From positions 372,001-436,000 of the forward strand of contig NW_027480504.1 of NCBI RefSeq assembly GCF_051401765.1: a DNA stretch of 64,000 bases. The letters are read 5' to 3'. This document shows, piece by piece, positions 26,528 through 39,552 of this stretch; the stretch's first letter is position 1; each line of letters starts with the position of its first letter. The position numbers and the translations under genes are program-made. The notes under the pieces were generated by a model that was not told the DNA's origin, made no database searches, and saw only the letters and a program-made list of their open reading frames with translations. This stretch comes from Calliopsis andreniformis. Lineage: Eukaryota > Arthropoda > Insecta > Hymenoptera > Andrenidae.

Positions 26528-27605
26528 TCTTCAATCCTCAATCTTCAATCCTCAATACTCAAGCTTCAATCCTCAATCCTCAATGCTCAATCCTCAATCC
26601 TCAATCCTCAATCGCCAGTCGTCAATCCTCAATACTCAATCTTCAATCCTCAATCCTCAATCCTCAATCCTCAATTTTCAATCCTCAATAACCAATCCTC
26701 AATCTTCAATCCTCAATCCTCAATCCTCAATCCTCAATCCTCAATCCTCAATCCTCACACTTCAATCCTCAATACCCAATCCTCAATCTTCAATCCCCAA
26801 TCCTCAATCCTCAATCCTCAATCCTCATTCTTCAATCCTCAATACCCAATCTTCAATCTTCAATCATCAATCCTCAATCCTCAATTCTCAATCCTCAATC
26901 CTAAGTCCTCAGTCCTCAAACCTCAATCCTCAACCCTCAGCCCTCATCCTCAATCCTCAATCCTCACACTTCAATCCTCAATACCCAATCCTCAATCTTC
27001 AATCCCCAATCCTCAATCCTCAATCCTCAATTGTCATTCTTCAATCCTCAATACCCAATCTTCAATCTTCAATCATCAATCCTCAATCCTCAATTCTCAA
27101 TCCTCAATCCTAAGTCCTCAGTCCTCAAACCTCAATCCTCAACCCTCAGCCCTCATCCTCAATCCTCAATCCTCAATCTTCAATCCTCAATCCTCAATCC
27201 TCAATACTCAATCTTCAATCTTCAATCCTCAGTCCTCAAACCTCAATTCTGAATCCTCAATCCTGAATCCTTAACCTTCAATCCTCAATCCCCAATCCTC
27301 AATCTTCAATACTCAATCCTCAATCCTCAATCCTCAATCCTCAATCTTCAATCCTCGATCCTCAATCCTCAATCCTCAGTCCCAAATACTCAATCTTCAA
27401 TCCATAATCCTCAACCCTCAATCTTCGATACTCAATACTCAATCTTCAATCCTCAATCCTCAATCCTCAATCCTCAATCCTCAATCTTCAATCCTCAATA
27501 CTCAATCTGCAATCCTCAATCCTCAATCCTCAATCCTCAATCCTCATTCTTCAGTCCTCAATACCGAATCCTCAATCTTCAATCCTCAATCCTCAATCCT
27601 CAATT

Positions 27606-27718
27606 CTCAGTACTCAATGTTCAATCATCAATATTCAATCTTCAATCCTCAATTTCTCAATCCTCAACCCTCAATCCTCAGCCCTCAATGTTCAATCCGC
27701 AATAACTAATCCACAATC
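27606..27718 (+). repeat. Divergent island B, copy 6
   Basis: Exactly 5,458 bp after copy 5 and reading the same. It is the last island B seen in the window. Confidence 0.8.
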
Positions 27719-28766
27719 TTCAATCCTCAATCCTCAATCCTCAATCCTCAATCCTCAATCCTCAATCTTCAATCCTCAATACTCAAACTTCAATCCTCAA
27801 TCCTCAATACGCAATCCTCAATCCTCAATCCTCAATCGTCTGTCTTCATTCCTCAATACTCAATCTTCAATCCTCAGTCCTCAATCCTCAATCCTCAATC
27901 CTCGATCTTCAATACTCAATACCCAATCCTCAATCTTCAATCCTCAATCCTCAATCCTCAACTCTCGATTCTCAATCCTCAATCCTCTATCCTCAATTCT
28001 CAATCCTCAATCCTCAGTCCTCAGTCCTCAATACACAATCTTCAATCCTCAATCCTCAATCCTCAATCCTCAATCCTCATTCTTCAGTCCTCAATACCCA
28101 ATCCTCAATATTCAATCCTCAATCCTCAATGCTCAATTCTCAACCCTCAATCCTCAGTTCTCAGTCCTCAAACCTCAATCCTCAATCCTCAGTTCTCAGT
28201 CCTCAAACCTCAATCCTCAATCCTCAATCCTCAATCCTCAATCCTCAATCCTCAATCCTCAATCCTCAATCCTCAATCCTCAGTCCTCAATCGTCAGTCT
28301 TCATTCCTCAATGCTCAATCTTCAATCCTCAATCCTCAATCCTCAATCCTCAGTCCTCAGTCCTCAAACCTCAATCCTCAGCCCTCAGCGCTCATCCACA
28401 ATCCTCAATCCTCAATCTTCAATCCACAATCGTCAATTCTCAATCCTCAATCCTCAACCCTCAGACCTCAAACATCAATACTCAACCCTCAGTCCTCGTC
28501 CTCAATGCACAACCCTCAATCCTCAATCCTCAATCTTCAATCATCAATATTCATTCTTCAACCCTCAATCCTCAATCCTCAATCCTCAATCCTCAAACGT
28601 CAATGTTCAATCCGCAATACCCAATCCTCAATCTTCAATCCTCAATCCTCAATCCTCAATCCTCAATCCTCAATCCTCAGCCCGCAAACCTCAATCCTGA
28701 ATCCTCAATCCTGAATCCTCAATCTTCAGCCCTCAGTCCTCAACAATCAGTTGTCAATCCTCAATC

Positions 28767-28886
28767 CTCAATGGAATATCATCAATTCACAGCTTTCCAT
28801 ACTCAATACTCAACCTGCTATCTTCAAATCTCTATCCACAAACATCAATTCTCATCACTCAACCCTCAACACTCAGTCCACAATCC
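28767..28886 (+). repeat. Divergent island A2, copy 5
   Basis: 5,458 bp after copy 4, with two private changes: ATGGAATATC for ATAGAATATC, and CTTTCCATAC for CTTTCAATAC. Confidence 0.82.
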
Positions 28887-29218
28887 TCAATCTTCAATCC
28901 TAAATCCTCAACACTCAGTCCCCAACCCTCAATCTTCAACCCTCAATACTCAATATTCAATCCTCTATCCTCAATCCTCGATCTTCAGTCCTCAATCCTA
29001 AATCGTCAATCTCCAATCCTGAATACTCAATCTTCAACCCTGAATCCTCAATACTCAATCCTCAATCCTCATTCTTAAATCCTCAATACCCAATCCTCAA
29101 TCTTCAATCCTCAATCCTCAATCCTGAATTCTCAATCCTCAATCCTCAGTCCTCAGTCCTCAGTCCTCAAACCTCAATCCTCAACCCTCAGCCCTCATCC
29201 TCAATCCTCAATCCTCAA

Positions 29219-31978
29219 TCTTCAATCCTCAATCTTCAATCCTCAATACTCAAGCTTCAATCCTCAATCCTCAATGCTCAATCCTCAATCCTCAATCCTC
29301 AATCGCCAGTCGTCAATCCTCAATACTCAATCTTCAATCCTCAATCCTCAATCCTCAATCCTCAATTTTCAATCCTCAATAACCAATCCTCAATCTTCAA
29401 TCCTCAATCCTCAATCCTCAATTCTCGATCCTCAATCCTCAATCCTCAATCGTCAATTCTCAATCCTCAATCCTCAGTCCTCAGTCCTCAATAAACAATC
29501 TTCAATCCTCAATCCTCAATCCTCAATCCTCAATCCTCATTCTTCAATCCTCAATACCCAATACTCAATCTTCAATCCTCAATCCTCAATCCTCAATTCT
29601 CAATCCTCAACCCGCAGTACTCAGTCCTCAAACCCCAATCCTCAACCCTCAGCCCTCATCGTCAATCCTCAATCCTCAATCCTCAATCGTCAATATTCAA
29701 TCCTCAATCCTCAATCCTCAATCCTCAATCCTCAATCCTCATTCTTCAATCCTCAATACCCAATCCTCAATCTTCAATCCTCAATCCTCAATGCTCAATT
29801 CTCAACCCTCAATCCTCAGTCCTCAGTCCTCAAACCTCAATCCTCAATAATCAATCCTCAATCCTCAATCTTCAAACCTCAACACTCAAACTTCAGTCGT
29901 CAATCCTCAATACTCAATCCTCAATCCTCAATCCTCAATCGACAGTCTTCAATCCTCAATACTCAATCTTCAATCCTCAATCCTCAATCCTCAATCCTCA
30001 ATCCTCAGTCCTCAATCCTCGATCGTCAGTCTTCAATCCTCAATACTCAATCTTCAATCCCCATCCTCAATCCTCAATCCTCAATCCTCATTCTTCAATC
30101 CTCAATACCCAATCTTCAATCCTCAATCCTCAATCCTCAATACTCAATCTTCAATCTTCAATCCTCAGTCCTCAAACCTCAATTCTGAATCCTCAATCCT
30201 GAATCCTTAGTCTTCAATCCTCAATCCCCAATCCTCAATCTACAATACTCAATCCTCAATCCTCAATTCTCAATCCTCAATCCTCAATCCTGAATCCTCA
30301 ATCCTCAATCTTCAATCCTCAATACTCAATCTGCATTCCTCAATCCTCAATCCTCAATCCTCAATCCTCATTCTTCAGTCCTCAATACAGAATCCTCAAT
30401 CTTCAATCCTCAATCCTCAATCCTCAATTCTCAGTACTCAATCTTCAATCATCAATATTCAATCTTCAATCCTCAATCCTCAATCCTCGATACTCAATCC
30501 TCAATCGACAATCGTCAATCTCCAATCCTGAATACTCAATCCTCAATCCTCAATCCTCAATCCTCATCCTTCAATCCTCAATACCCAATCCTCAATCTTA
30601 AATCCTCAATCCTCAATCCTCATCCTTCAATCCTTAATACCCAATCTTCAAGCTTCAATCCTGAATCCTCAATCCTGAATTCTCAATCCTCAATCCTCAG
30701 TCCTCAGTCCTCAAACCTCAATCCTCAACCCTCAGCCCTCATCCTCAATCCTCAATCCTCAATCCTCAATGCTCAATCTTCAATCCTCAATACTCAAACT
30801 TCAATCCTCAATCCTCAATACGCAATCCTCAATCCTCAATCCTCAATAGTCAGTCTTCAATCCTCAATACTCAATCTTCAATACTCAATCCTCAATCCTC
30901 AATCCTCAATCCTCGATCTTCAGTCCTCAATACCCAATCCTCAAACTTCAATCCTCAATCCTCAATCCTCAACACTCGATCCTCAATCCTCAATCCCCAA
31001 TCCTCAATTCTCAATCCTCAATCCTCAGTCCTCAGTCCTCAATACACAATCTTCAATCCTCAATCCTCAATCCTCAATCCTCAATCCTCAATCCTCATTC
31101 TTCAATCCTCAATACCCAATCCTCAATCTTCAATCCTCAATCCTCAATGCTCAATTCTCAACCCTCAATCCTCAGTCCTCAGTCCTCAAACCTCAATCCT
31201 CAATAATCAATCCTCAATCCTCAATCTTCAAACCTCAACACTCAAACTTCAGTCGTCAATCCTCAATACTCAATCCTCAATCCTCAATCCTCAATCGACA
31301 GTCTTCAATCCTCAATACTCAATCTTCAATCCTCAATCCTCAATCCTCAATCCTCAATCCTCAGTCCTCAATCCTCAATCGTCAGTCTTCAATCCTCAAT
31401 ACTCAATCTTCAATCCCCATCCTCAATTCTCAATCCTCAATCCTCATTCTTCAATCCTCAATACCCAATCTTCAATCCTCAATCCTCAATCCTCAATACT
31501 CAATCGTCAATCTTCAATCCTCAGTCCTCAAACCTCAATTCTGAATCCTCAATCCTGAATCCTTAGTCATCAATCCTCAATCCCCAATCCTCAATCTACA
31601 ATACTCAATCCTCAATCCTCTATCCTCAATCCTCAATCCTCAGTCCTGAATCCTCAATCCTCAATCTTCAATCCTCAATACTCAATCTACATTCCTCAAT
31701 CCTCAATCCTCAATCCTCGATCCTCATTCTTCAGTCTTCAATACCGAATCCTCAATCTTCAATCCTCAATCCTCAATCCTCAATTCTCAGTACTCAATCT
31801 TCAATCATCAATATTCAATCTTCAATCCTCAATCCTCAATCCTCGATCCTCAATCCTCAATCCACAATCGTCAATCTCCAATCCTGAATACTCAACCCCA
31901 ATCCTCAATCCTCAATCCTCATCCTTCAATCCTCAATACCCAATCCTCAAACTTCAATCCTCAATCCTCAATCCTCAA
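29219..31978 (+). repeat. T module, copy 2
   Basis: Carries ATCGCCAGTCG near 29,303, AACCCGCAGTACTCAG near 29,609 and CCTTAGTCTTC near 30,206. The next T follows in tandem at 2,760 bp. Confidence 0.82.
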
Positions 31979-34728
31979 TCTTCAATCCTCAATCTTCAAT
32001 CCTCAATACTCAAGCTTCAATCCTCAATCCACAATGCTCAATCCTCAATCCTCAATCCTCAATCGCCAGTCGTCAATCCTCAATACTCAATCTTCAATCC
32101 TCAATCCTCAATTTTCAATCCTCAATAACCAATCCTCAATCTTCAATCCTCAATCCTCAATCCTCAATTCTCGATCCTCAATCCTCAATCCTCAATCGTC
32201 AATTCTCAATCCTCAATCCTCAGTCCTCAGTCCTCAATAAACAATCTTCAATCCTCAATCCTCAATCCTCAATCCTCAATCCTCATTCTTCAATCCTCAA
32301 TACCCAATACTCAATCTTCAATCCTCAATCCTCAATCCTCAATTCTCAATCCTCAACCCGCAGTACTCAGTCCTCAAACCCCAATCCTCAACCCTCAGCC
32401 CTCATCGTCAATCCTCAATCCTCAATCCTCAATCGTCAATATTCAATCCTCAATCCTCAATCCTCAATCCTCAATCCTCAATCCTCATTCTTCAATCCTC
32501 AATACCCAATCCTCAATCTTCAATCCTCAATCCTCAATGCTCAATTCTCAACCCTCAATCCTCAGTCCTCAGTCCTCAAACCTCAATCCTCAATAATCAA
32601 TCCTCAATCCTCAATCTTCAAACCTCAACACTCAAACTTCAGTCGTCAATCCTCAATACTCAATCCTCAATCCTCAATCCTCAATCGACAGTCTTCAATC
32701 CTCAATACTCAATCTTCAATCCTCAATCCTCAATCCTCAATCCTCAATCCTCAGTCCTCAATCCTCGATCGTCAGTCTTCAATCCTCAATACTCAATCTT
32801 CAATCCCCATCCTCAATCCTCAATCCTCAATCCTCATTCTTCAATCCTCAATACCCAATCTTCAATCCTCAATCCTCAATCCTCAATACTCAATCTTCAA
32901 TCTTCAATCCTCAGTCCTCAAACCTCAATTCTGAATCCTCAATCCTGAATCCTTAGTCTTCAATCCTCAATCCCCAATCCTCAATCTACAATACTCAATC
33001 CTCAATCCTCAATTCTCAATCCTCAATCCTCAATCCTGAATCCTCAATCCTCAATCTTCAATCCTCAATACTCAATCTGCATTCCTCAATCCTCAATCCT
33101 CAATCCTCAATCCTCATTCTTCAGTCCTCAATACAGAATCCTCAATCTTCAATCCTCAATCCTCAATCCTCAATTCTCAGTACTCAATCTTCAATCATCA
33201 ATATTCAATCTTCAATCCTCAATCCTCAATCCTCGATACTCAATCCTCAATCGACAATCGTCAATCTCCAATCCTGAATACTCAATCCTCAATCCTCAAT
33301 CCTCAATCCTCATCCTTCAATCCTCAATACCCAATCCTCAATCTTAAATCCTCAATCCTCAATCCTCATCCTTCAATCCTTAATACCCAATCTTCAAGCT
33401 TCAATCCTCAATCCTCAATCCTGAATTCTCAATCCTCAATCCTCAGTCCTCAGTCCTCAAACCTCAATCCTCAACCCTCAGCCCTCATCCTCAATCCTCA
33501 ATCCTCAATCCTCAATGCTCAATCTTCAATCCTCAATACTCAAACTTCAATCCTCAATCCTCAATACGCAATCCTCAATCCTCAATCCTCAATCCTCAAT
33601 AGTCAGTCTTCAATCCTCAATACTCAATCTTCAATACTCAATCCTCAATCCTCAATCCTCAATCCTCGATCTTCAGTCCTCAATACCCAATCCTCAAACT
33701 TCAATCCTCAATCCTCAATCCTCAACACTCGATCCTCAATCCTCAATCCCCAATCCTCAATTCTCAATCCTCAATCCTCAGTCCTCAGTCCTCAATACAC
33801 AATCTTCAATCCTCAATCCTCAATCCTCAATCCTCAATCCTCAATCCTCATTCTTCAATCCTCAATACCCAATCCTCAATCTTCAATCCTCAATCCTCAA
33901 TGCTCAATTCTCAACCCTCAATCCTCAGTCCTCAGTCCTCAAACCTCAATCCTCAATAATCAATCCTCAATCCTCAATCTTCAAACCTCAACACTCAAAC
34001 TTCAGTCGTCAATCCTCAATACTCAATCCTCAATCCTCAATCCTCAATCGACAGTCTTCAATCCTCAATACTCAATCTTCAATCCTCAATCCTCAATCCT
34101 CAATCCTCAATCCTCAGTCCTCAATCCTCAATCGTCAGTCTTCAATCCTCAATACTCAATCTTCAATCCCCATCCTCAATTCTCAATCCTCAATCCTCAT
34201 TCTTCAATCCTCAATACCCAATCTTCAATCCTCAATCCTCAATCCTCAATACTCAATCGTCAATCTTCAATCCTCAGTCCTCAAACCTCAATTCTGAATC
34301 CTCAATCCTGAATCCTTAGTCATCAATCCTCAATCCCCAATCCTCAATCTACAATACTCAATCCTCAATCCTCTATCCTCAATCCTCAATCCTCAGTCCT
34401 GAATCCTCAATCCTCAATCTTCAATCCTCAATACTCAATCTACATTCCTCAATCCTCAATCCTCAATCCTCGATCCTCATTCTTCAGTCTTCAATACCGA
34501 ATCCTCAATCTTCAATCCTCAATCCTCAATCCTCAATTCTCAGTACTCAATCTTCAATCATCAATATTCAATCTTCAATCCTCAATCCTCAATCCTCGAT
34601 CCGCAATCCTCAATCCACAATCGTCAATCTCCAATCCTGAATACTCAACCCCAATCCTCAATCCTCAATCCTCATCCTTCAATCCTCAATACCCAATCCT
34701 CAAACTTCAATCCTCAATCCTCAATCCT
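31979..34728 (+). repeat. T module, copy 3
   Basis: Offset to T1 is 8,204 bp over most of its length. It has lost two heptamers before the CAATTTTCAATCC variant near 32,106, and has CAATCCACAATGCTC near 32,026 and CTCGATCCGCAATCC near 34,595. It stays alongside T1 until about 34,728, where CTCATCCTTC replaces CTCAATCTTC. Confidence 0.82.
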
Positions 34729-34984
34729 CATCCTTCAATCCTCAATACCCAATCCTCAATCTTCAATCCTCAATCCTCAATCCTGAATTCTCAATCCTCA
34801 ATCCTCAGTCCTCAGTCCTCAGTCCTCAAATCTCAATCCTCAACCCTCAGCCCTCATCCTCAATCCTCAATCCTCAATCCTCAATGCTCAATCTTCAATC
34901 CTCAATACTCAAACTTCAATCCTCAATCCTCAATACGCAATCCTCAATCCTCAATCCTCAATCCTCAATCCTCAATAGTCAGTC
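34729..34984 (+). repeat. Connector segment
   Basis: A shorter repeat of the sequence type seen near 25,160-25,390: CCTCATCCTTC, CCTGAATTCTC, AATACTCAAACTTC and AATACGCAATCC. It carries the private variant CTCAAATCTCAATCC near 34,826. Nothing else was seen. Confidence 0.75.
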
Positions 34985-35691
34985 TTCAATCCTCAATACT
35001 CAATCTTCAATACTCAATCCTCAATCCTCAATCCTCAATCCTCGATCTTCAGTCCTCAATACCCAATCCTCAAACTTCAATCCTCAATCCTCAATCCTCA
35101 ACACTCGGTCCTCAATCCTCAATCCTCAATCCTCAATTCTCAATCCTCAATCCTCAGTCCTCAGTCCTCAATACACAATCTTCAATCCTCAATCCTCAAT
35201 CCTCAATCCTCAATCCTCATTATTCAATCCTCAAAACCCAATCCTCAATCTTCAATCCTCAATCCTCAATGCTCAATTCTCAACCCTCAATCCTCAGTCC
35301 TCAGTCCTCAAACCTCAATCCTCAATCCTCAATCCTCAATCCTCAATCTTCAATCCTCAACACTCAAACTTCTGTCGTCAATCCTCAATACTCAATCCTC
35401 AATCCTCAATCCTCAATCGACAGTCTTCAATCCTCAATACTCAATCTTCAATCCTCAATCCTCAATCCTCAATCCTCAATCCTGAGTCCTCAATCCTCAA
35501 TCGTCAGTCTTCAATCCTCAATACTCAATCTTCAATCCCCAATCCCCAATCCTCAATCCTCAATCCTCATTCTTCAATCCTCAATACCCAATCTTCAATC
35601 TTCAACCATCAATCCTCAATCCTCAATTCTCAATCCTCAATCCTCAATCCTCAATGCTCAATCCTCAATCCTCAATCCTCAATCGTCTGCC
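34985..35691 (+). repeat. 707-bp tandem unit, copy 1
   Basis: 707 bp is exactly 101 heptamers. CTCGATCTTC at 35,041 recurs at 35,748, TCAATGCTCAATTC at 35,267 recurs at 35,974, ACTTCTGTCG recurs 707 bp on, and so does CAATCCTGAGTCC. Because the length divides by seven and also by 101, it keeps heptamer phase but shifts codon phase. Confidence 0.83.
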
Positions 35692-36245
35692 TTCAATCCT
35701 CAATACTCAATCTTCAATACTCAATCCTCAATCCTCAATCCTCAATCCTCGATCTTCAGTCCTCAATACCCAATCCTCAAACTTCAATCCTCAATCCTCA
35801 ATCCTCAACACTCGATCCTCAATCCTCAATCCTCAATCCTCAATTCTCAATCCTCAATCCTCAGTCCTCAGTCCTCAATACACAATCTTCAATCCTCAAT
35901 CCTCAATCCTCAATCCTCAATCCTCATTATTCAATCCTCAATACCCAATCCTCAATCTTCAATCCTCAATCCTCAATGCTCAATTCTCAACCCTCAATCC
36001 TCAGTCCTCAGTCCTCAAACCTCAATCCTCAATCCTCAATCCTCAATCCTCAATCTTCAATCCTCAACACTCAAACTTCTGTCGTCAATCCTCAATACTC
36101 AATCCTCAATCCTCAATCCTCAATCGACAGTCTTCAATCCTCAATACTCAATCTTCAATCCTCAATCCTCAATCCTCAATCCTCAATCCTGAGTCCTAAA
36201 TCCTCAATCGTCAGTCTTCAATCCTCAATACTCAATCTTCAATCC
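35692..36245 (+). repeat. 707-bp tandem unit, copy 2 (truncated)
   Basis: Matches the first 554 bp or so of copy 1. Differences include GTCTGCCTTC near 35,685 and CTGAGTCCTAAATCC near 36,189. The match ends at CAATCCCCAATCC near 36,245. Confidence 0.82.
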
Positions 36246-36261
36246 CCAATCCTCAATCCTC

Positions 36262-38078
36262 AATCCTCAATCCTCAATCCTCAATCGACAGTCTTCAATC
36301 CTCAATACTCAATCTTCAATCCTCAATCCTCAATCCTCAATCCTCAATCCTCAGTCCTCAATCCTCAAACGTCAGTCTTCAATCCTCAATACTCAATCTT
36401 CAATCCCCATCCTCAATCCTCAATCCTCAATCCTCATTCTTCAATCCTCAATACCCAATCTTCAATCCTCAGTCCTCAATCCTCAATACTCAATCTTCAA
36501 TCTTCAATCCTCAGTCCTCAAACCTCAATTCTGTATCCTCAATCCTGAATCCTTAGTCTTAAATCCTCAATCCCCAATCCTCAATCTACAATACTCTATC
36601 CTCAATCCTCAATCCTCAATCCTCAATCCTCAATTTTCAATCCTCAATAACCAATCCTCAATCTTCAATCCTCAATCCTCAATCCTCAATTCTCGATCCT
36701 CAATCCTCAATCCTCAATCGTCAATTCTCAATCCTCAATCCTCAGTCCTCAATTCTCAATCCTCAACCCGCAGTACTCAGTCCTCAAACCCCAATCCTCA
36801 ACCCTCAGCCCCCATCGTCAATCCTCAATCCTCAATCCTCAATCCTCAATCGTCAATATTCAATCCTCAATACTCAATCTTCAATACTCAATCCTCAGTC
36901 CTCAAACCTCAATTCTGAATCATCAATCCTGAATCCTCAATCTTCGGCCCTCAGTCCTCAACAATCAGTTGTCAACCCTCAGTACTCAATAGTATATCCT
37001 CAATTCACAGTTTTCAATGCTCAATACTCAATCTGCAATCATCAAACCTCTATCCACAAACATCAATTCTCATCACTCAACCCTCAACACTCTGTCCCCA
37101 ATATTCAGTACTCAATCCTCAATCCTCAATCCTCAATCGTCAATCTACAATCCTCAATACTCCATCTTCAATCCTCAGTCCTCAATACTCAATCCTGAAT
37201 CCTCATTCTTCAATCCTCAATACCCAATCCTCAATCTTCAATCCTCAATTCTCAATTCTCAATTCTGAATCCTCAATCCTCAATTTTCAAACCGCATTCT
37301 TCAATCCTCAATACCCAATACTCAATCTTCAATCCTCAATCCTCAATCCTCGACCCTCAATCCTCAATCCTCAATCGTCAATCTCCAATCCTGAATACTC
37401 AATCTTCAATCCTCAATCCTCAATCCTCATCCTTCAATCCTCAATACCCAATCCTCAATCTTCAATCCTCAATCCTCAATCCTGAATTCTCAATCCTCAA
37501 TCCTCAGTCCTCAGTCCTCAAACCTCAATCCTCAACCCTCAGCCCTCATCCTCAATCCTCAATCCTCAATCCTCAATGCTCAACCTTCAATCATCAATAC
37601 TCAAACTTCAATCCTCAATCCTCAATACGCAATCCTCAATCCTCAATCCTCAATCCTCAATAGTCAGTCTTCAATCCTCAATACTCAATCTTCAATACTC
37701 AATCCTCAATCCTCAATCCTCAATCCTCGATCTTCAGTCCTCAATACCCAATCCTCAAACTTCAATCCTCAATCCTCAATCCTCAACACTCGATCCTCAA
37801 TCCTCAATCCTCAATCCTCAATTCTCAATCCTCAATTCTCAGTCCTCAGTCCTCAATACACAATCTTCAATCCTCAATCCTCAATCCTCAATCCTCAATC
37901 CTCATTCTTCAATCCTCAATACCCAATCCTCAATCTTCAATCCTCAATCCTCAATGCTCAATTCTCAACCCCCAATCCTCAGTCCTCAGTCCTCAAACTT
38001 CAATCCTCAATAATCAATCCTCAATCCTCAATCTTCAAACCTCAACACTCAAACTTCAGTCGTCAATCCTCAATACTC
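36262..38078 (+). repeat. 1,817-bp higher-order repeat, copy 1
   Basis: CAATCGACAGTC near 36,282 and 38,099, CTCAAACGTCAG near 36,365 and 38,182, and island A1 at 36,985 and 38,802 all lie 1,817 bp apart. The part from about 36,606 to 37,930 also recurs at 46,170-47,494 (offset 9,564). Confidence 0.83.
36985..37108 (+). repeat. Divergent island A1, copy 6
   Basis: Carries two changes shared by copies 6, 7, 9 and 10: CAATGCTCAATAC for CAATACTCAATAC, and CCCCAATATTCAG for CCCCAACTTTCAG. Together these define a right-hand A1 lineage. Confidence 0.83.
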
Positions 38079-39195
38079 AATCCTCAATCCTCAATCCTCA
38101 ATCGACAGTCTTCAATCCTCAATACTCAATCTTCAATCCTCAATCCTCAATCCTCAATCCTCAATCCTCAGTCCTCAATCCTCAAACGTCAGTCTTCAAT
38201 CCTCAATACTCAATCTTCAATCCCCATCCTCAATCCTCAATCCTCAATCCTCATTCTTCAATACTCAATACCCAATCTTCAATCCTCAGTCCTCAATCCT
38301 CAATACTCAATCTTCAATCTTCAATCCTCAGTCCTCAAACCTCAATTCTGTATCCTCAATCCTGAATCCTTAGTCTTAAATCCTCAATCCCCAATCCTCA
38401 ATCTACAATACTCTATCCTCAATCCTCAATCCTCAATCCTCAATCCTCAATTTTCAATCCTCAATAACCAATCCTCAATCTTCAATCCTCAATCCTCAAT
38501 CCTCAATTCTCGATCCTTAATCCTCAATCCTCAATCGTCAATTCTCAATCCTCAATCCTCAGTCCTCAATTCTCAATCCTCAACCCGCAGTACTCAGCCC
38601 TCAAACCCCAATCCTCAACCCTCAGACCCCATCGTCAATCCTCAATCCTCAATCCTCAATCCTCAATCGTCAATATTCAATCCTCAATACTCAATCTTCA
38701 ATCCTCAATCCTCAGTCCTCAAACCTCAATTCTGAATCATCAATCCTGAATCCTCAATCTTCGGCCCTCAGTCCTCAACAATCAGTTGTCAACCCTCAGT
38801 ACTCAATAGTATATCCTCAATTCACAGTTTTCAATGCTCAATACTCAATCTGCAATCATCAAACCTCTATCCACAAACATCAATCCTCACCAGTTAACCC
38901 TCAACACTCTGTCCCCAATATTCAGAACTCAATCCTCAATCCTCAATCCTCAATCGTCAATCTACAATCCTCAATACTCCATCTTCAATCCTCAGTCCTC
39001 AATACTCAATCCTCAATCCTCATTCTTCAATCCTCAATACCCAATCCTCAATCTTCAATCCTCAATTCTCAATTCTCAATTCTGAATCCTCAATCCTCAA
39101 TTTTCAAACCGCATTCTTCAATCCTCAATACCCAATACTCAATCTTCAATCCTCAATCCTCAATGCTCGACCCTCAATCCTCAATCCTCAATCCT
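38079..39195 (+). repeat. 1,817-bp higher-order repeat, copy 2 (truncated)
   Basis: Follows copy 1 up to about 39,190, where CTCAATCCTGAATTC replaces CTCAATCGTCAATC. Private changes include CTCGATCCTTAATCC near 38,509 and CTCAGACCCCATCG near 38,620. Confidence 0.82.
38802..38925 (+). repeat. Divergent island A1, copy 7 (most altered)
   Basis: Reads ATCAATCCTCACCAGTTAAC near 38,879 where the other A1 copies read ATCAATTCTCATCACTCAAC. Several changes are clustered in about 15 bp without a length change. It also has TTCAGAACTC for TTCAGTACTC. Confidence 0.82.
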
Positions 39196-39252
39196 CAATC
39201 CTGAATTCTCAATCCTCAATCCTCAGTCCTCAGTCCTCAAACCTCAATCCTC

Positions 39253-39552
39253 AACCCTCAGCCCTCATCCTCAATCCTCAATCCTCAATCCTCAATGCTC
39301 AACCTTCAATCCTCAATACTCAAACTTCAATCCTCAATCCTCAATACGCAATCCTCAATCCTCAATCCTCAATCCTCAATAGTCAGTCTTCAATCCTCAA
39401 TACTCAATCTTCAATACTCAATCCTCAATCCTCAATCCTCAATCCTCGATCTTCAGTCCTCAATACCCAATCCTCAAACTTCAATCCTCAATCCTCAATC
39501 CTCAACACTCGATCCTCAATCCTCAATCCTCAATCCTCAATTCTCAACCCTC
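39253..39552 (+). repeat. 300-bp tandem unit, copy 1
   Basis: Every base from about 39,259 to 39,547 is the same as the base 300 positions later, as far as I can read. The unit is one base short of 43 heptamers (301), caused by the 6-bp monomer in GCCCTCATCCTC. Confidence 0.9.

Larger units (their letters stand above)
21300..26735 (+). repeat. 5.45 kb higher-order repeat, copy 1 (modules S and T1)
   Basis: Repeated immediately downstream. The offset is 5,437 bp at the left edge and 5,458 bp after 21 bp (three heptamers) are missing in this copy near 21,433. Module S (about 21,300-23,760) resembles the right part of the 4.62 kb HOR and carries islands B and A2. Module T1 (about 23,761-26,527) is a separate 2.77 kb unit. 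A short stub of a further T (26,528-26,735) precedes the next S. Confidence 0.86.
26736..32011 (+). repeat. 5.45 kb higher-order repeat, copy 2 (modules S and T2)
   Basis: Follows copy 1 closely. Differences seen include CATTCCTCAATACTC near 27,847 (copy 1 CATTCCTCAATGCTC), ATGGAATATC near 28,771, CTTTCCATAC near 28,793, CAATCCTGAATCC near 30,657, and one heptamer fewer near 30,840, after which the offset is 5,451 bp. Confidence 0.86.
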
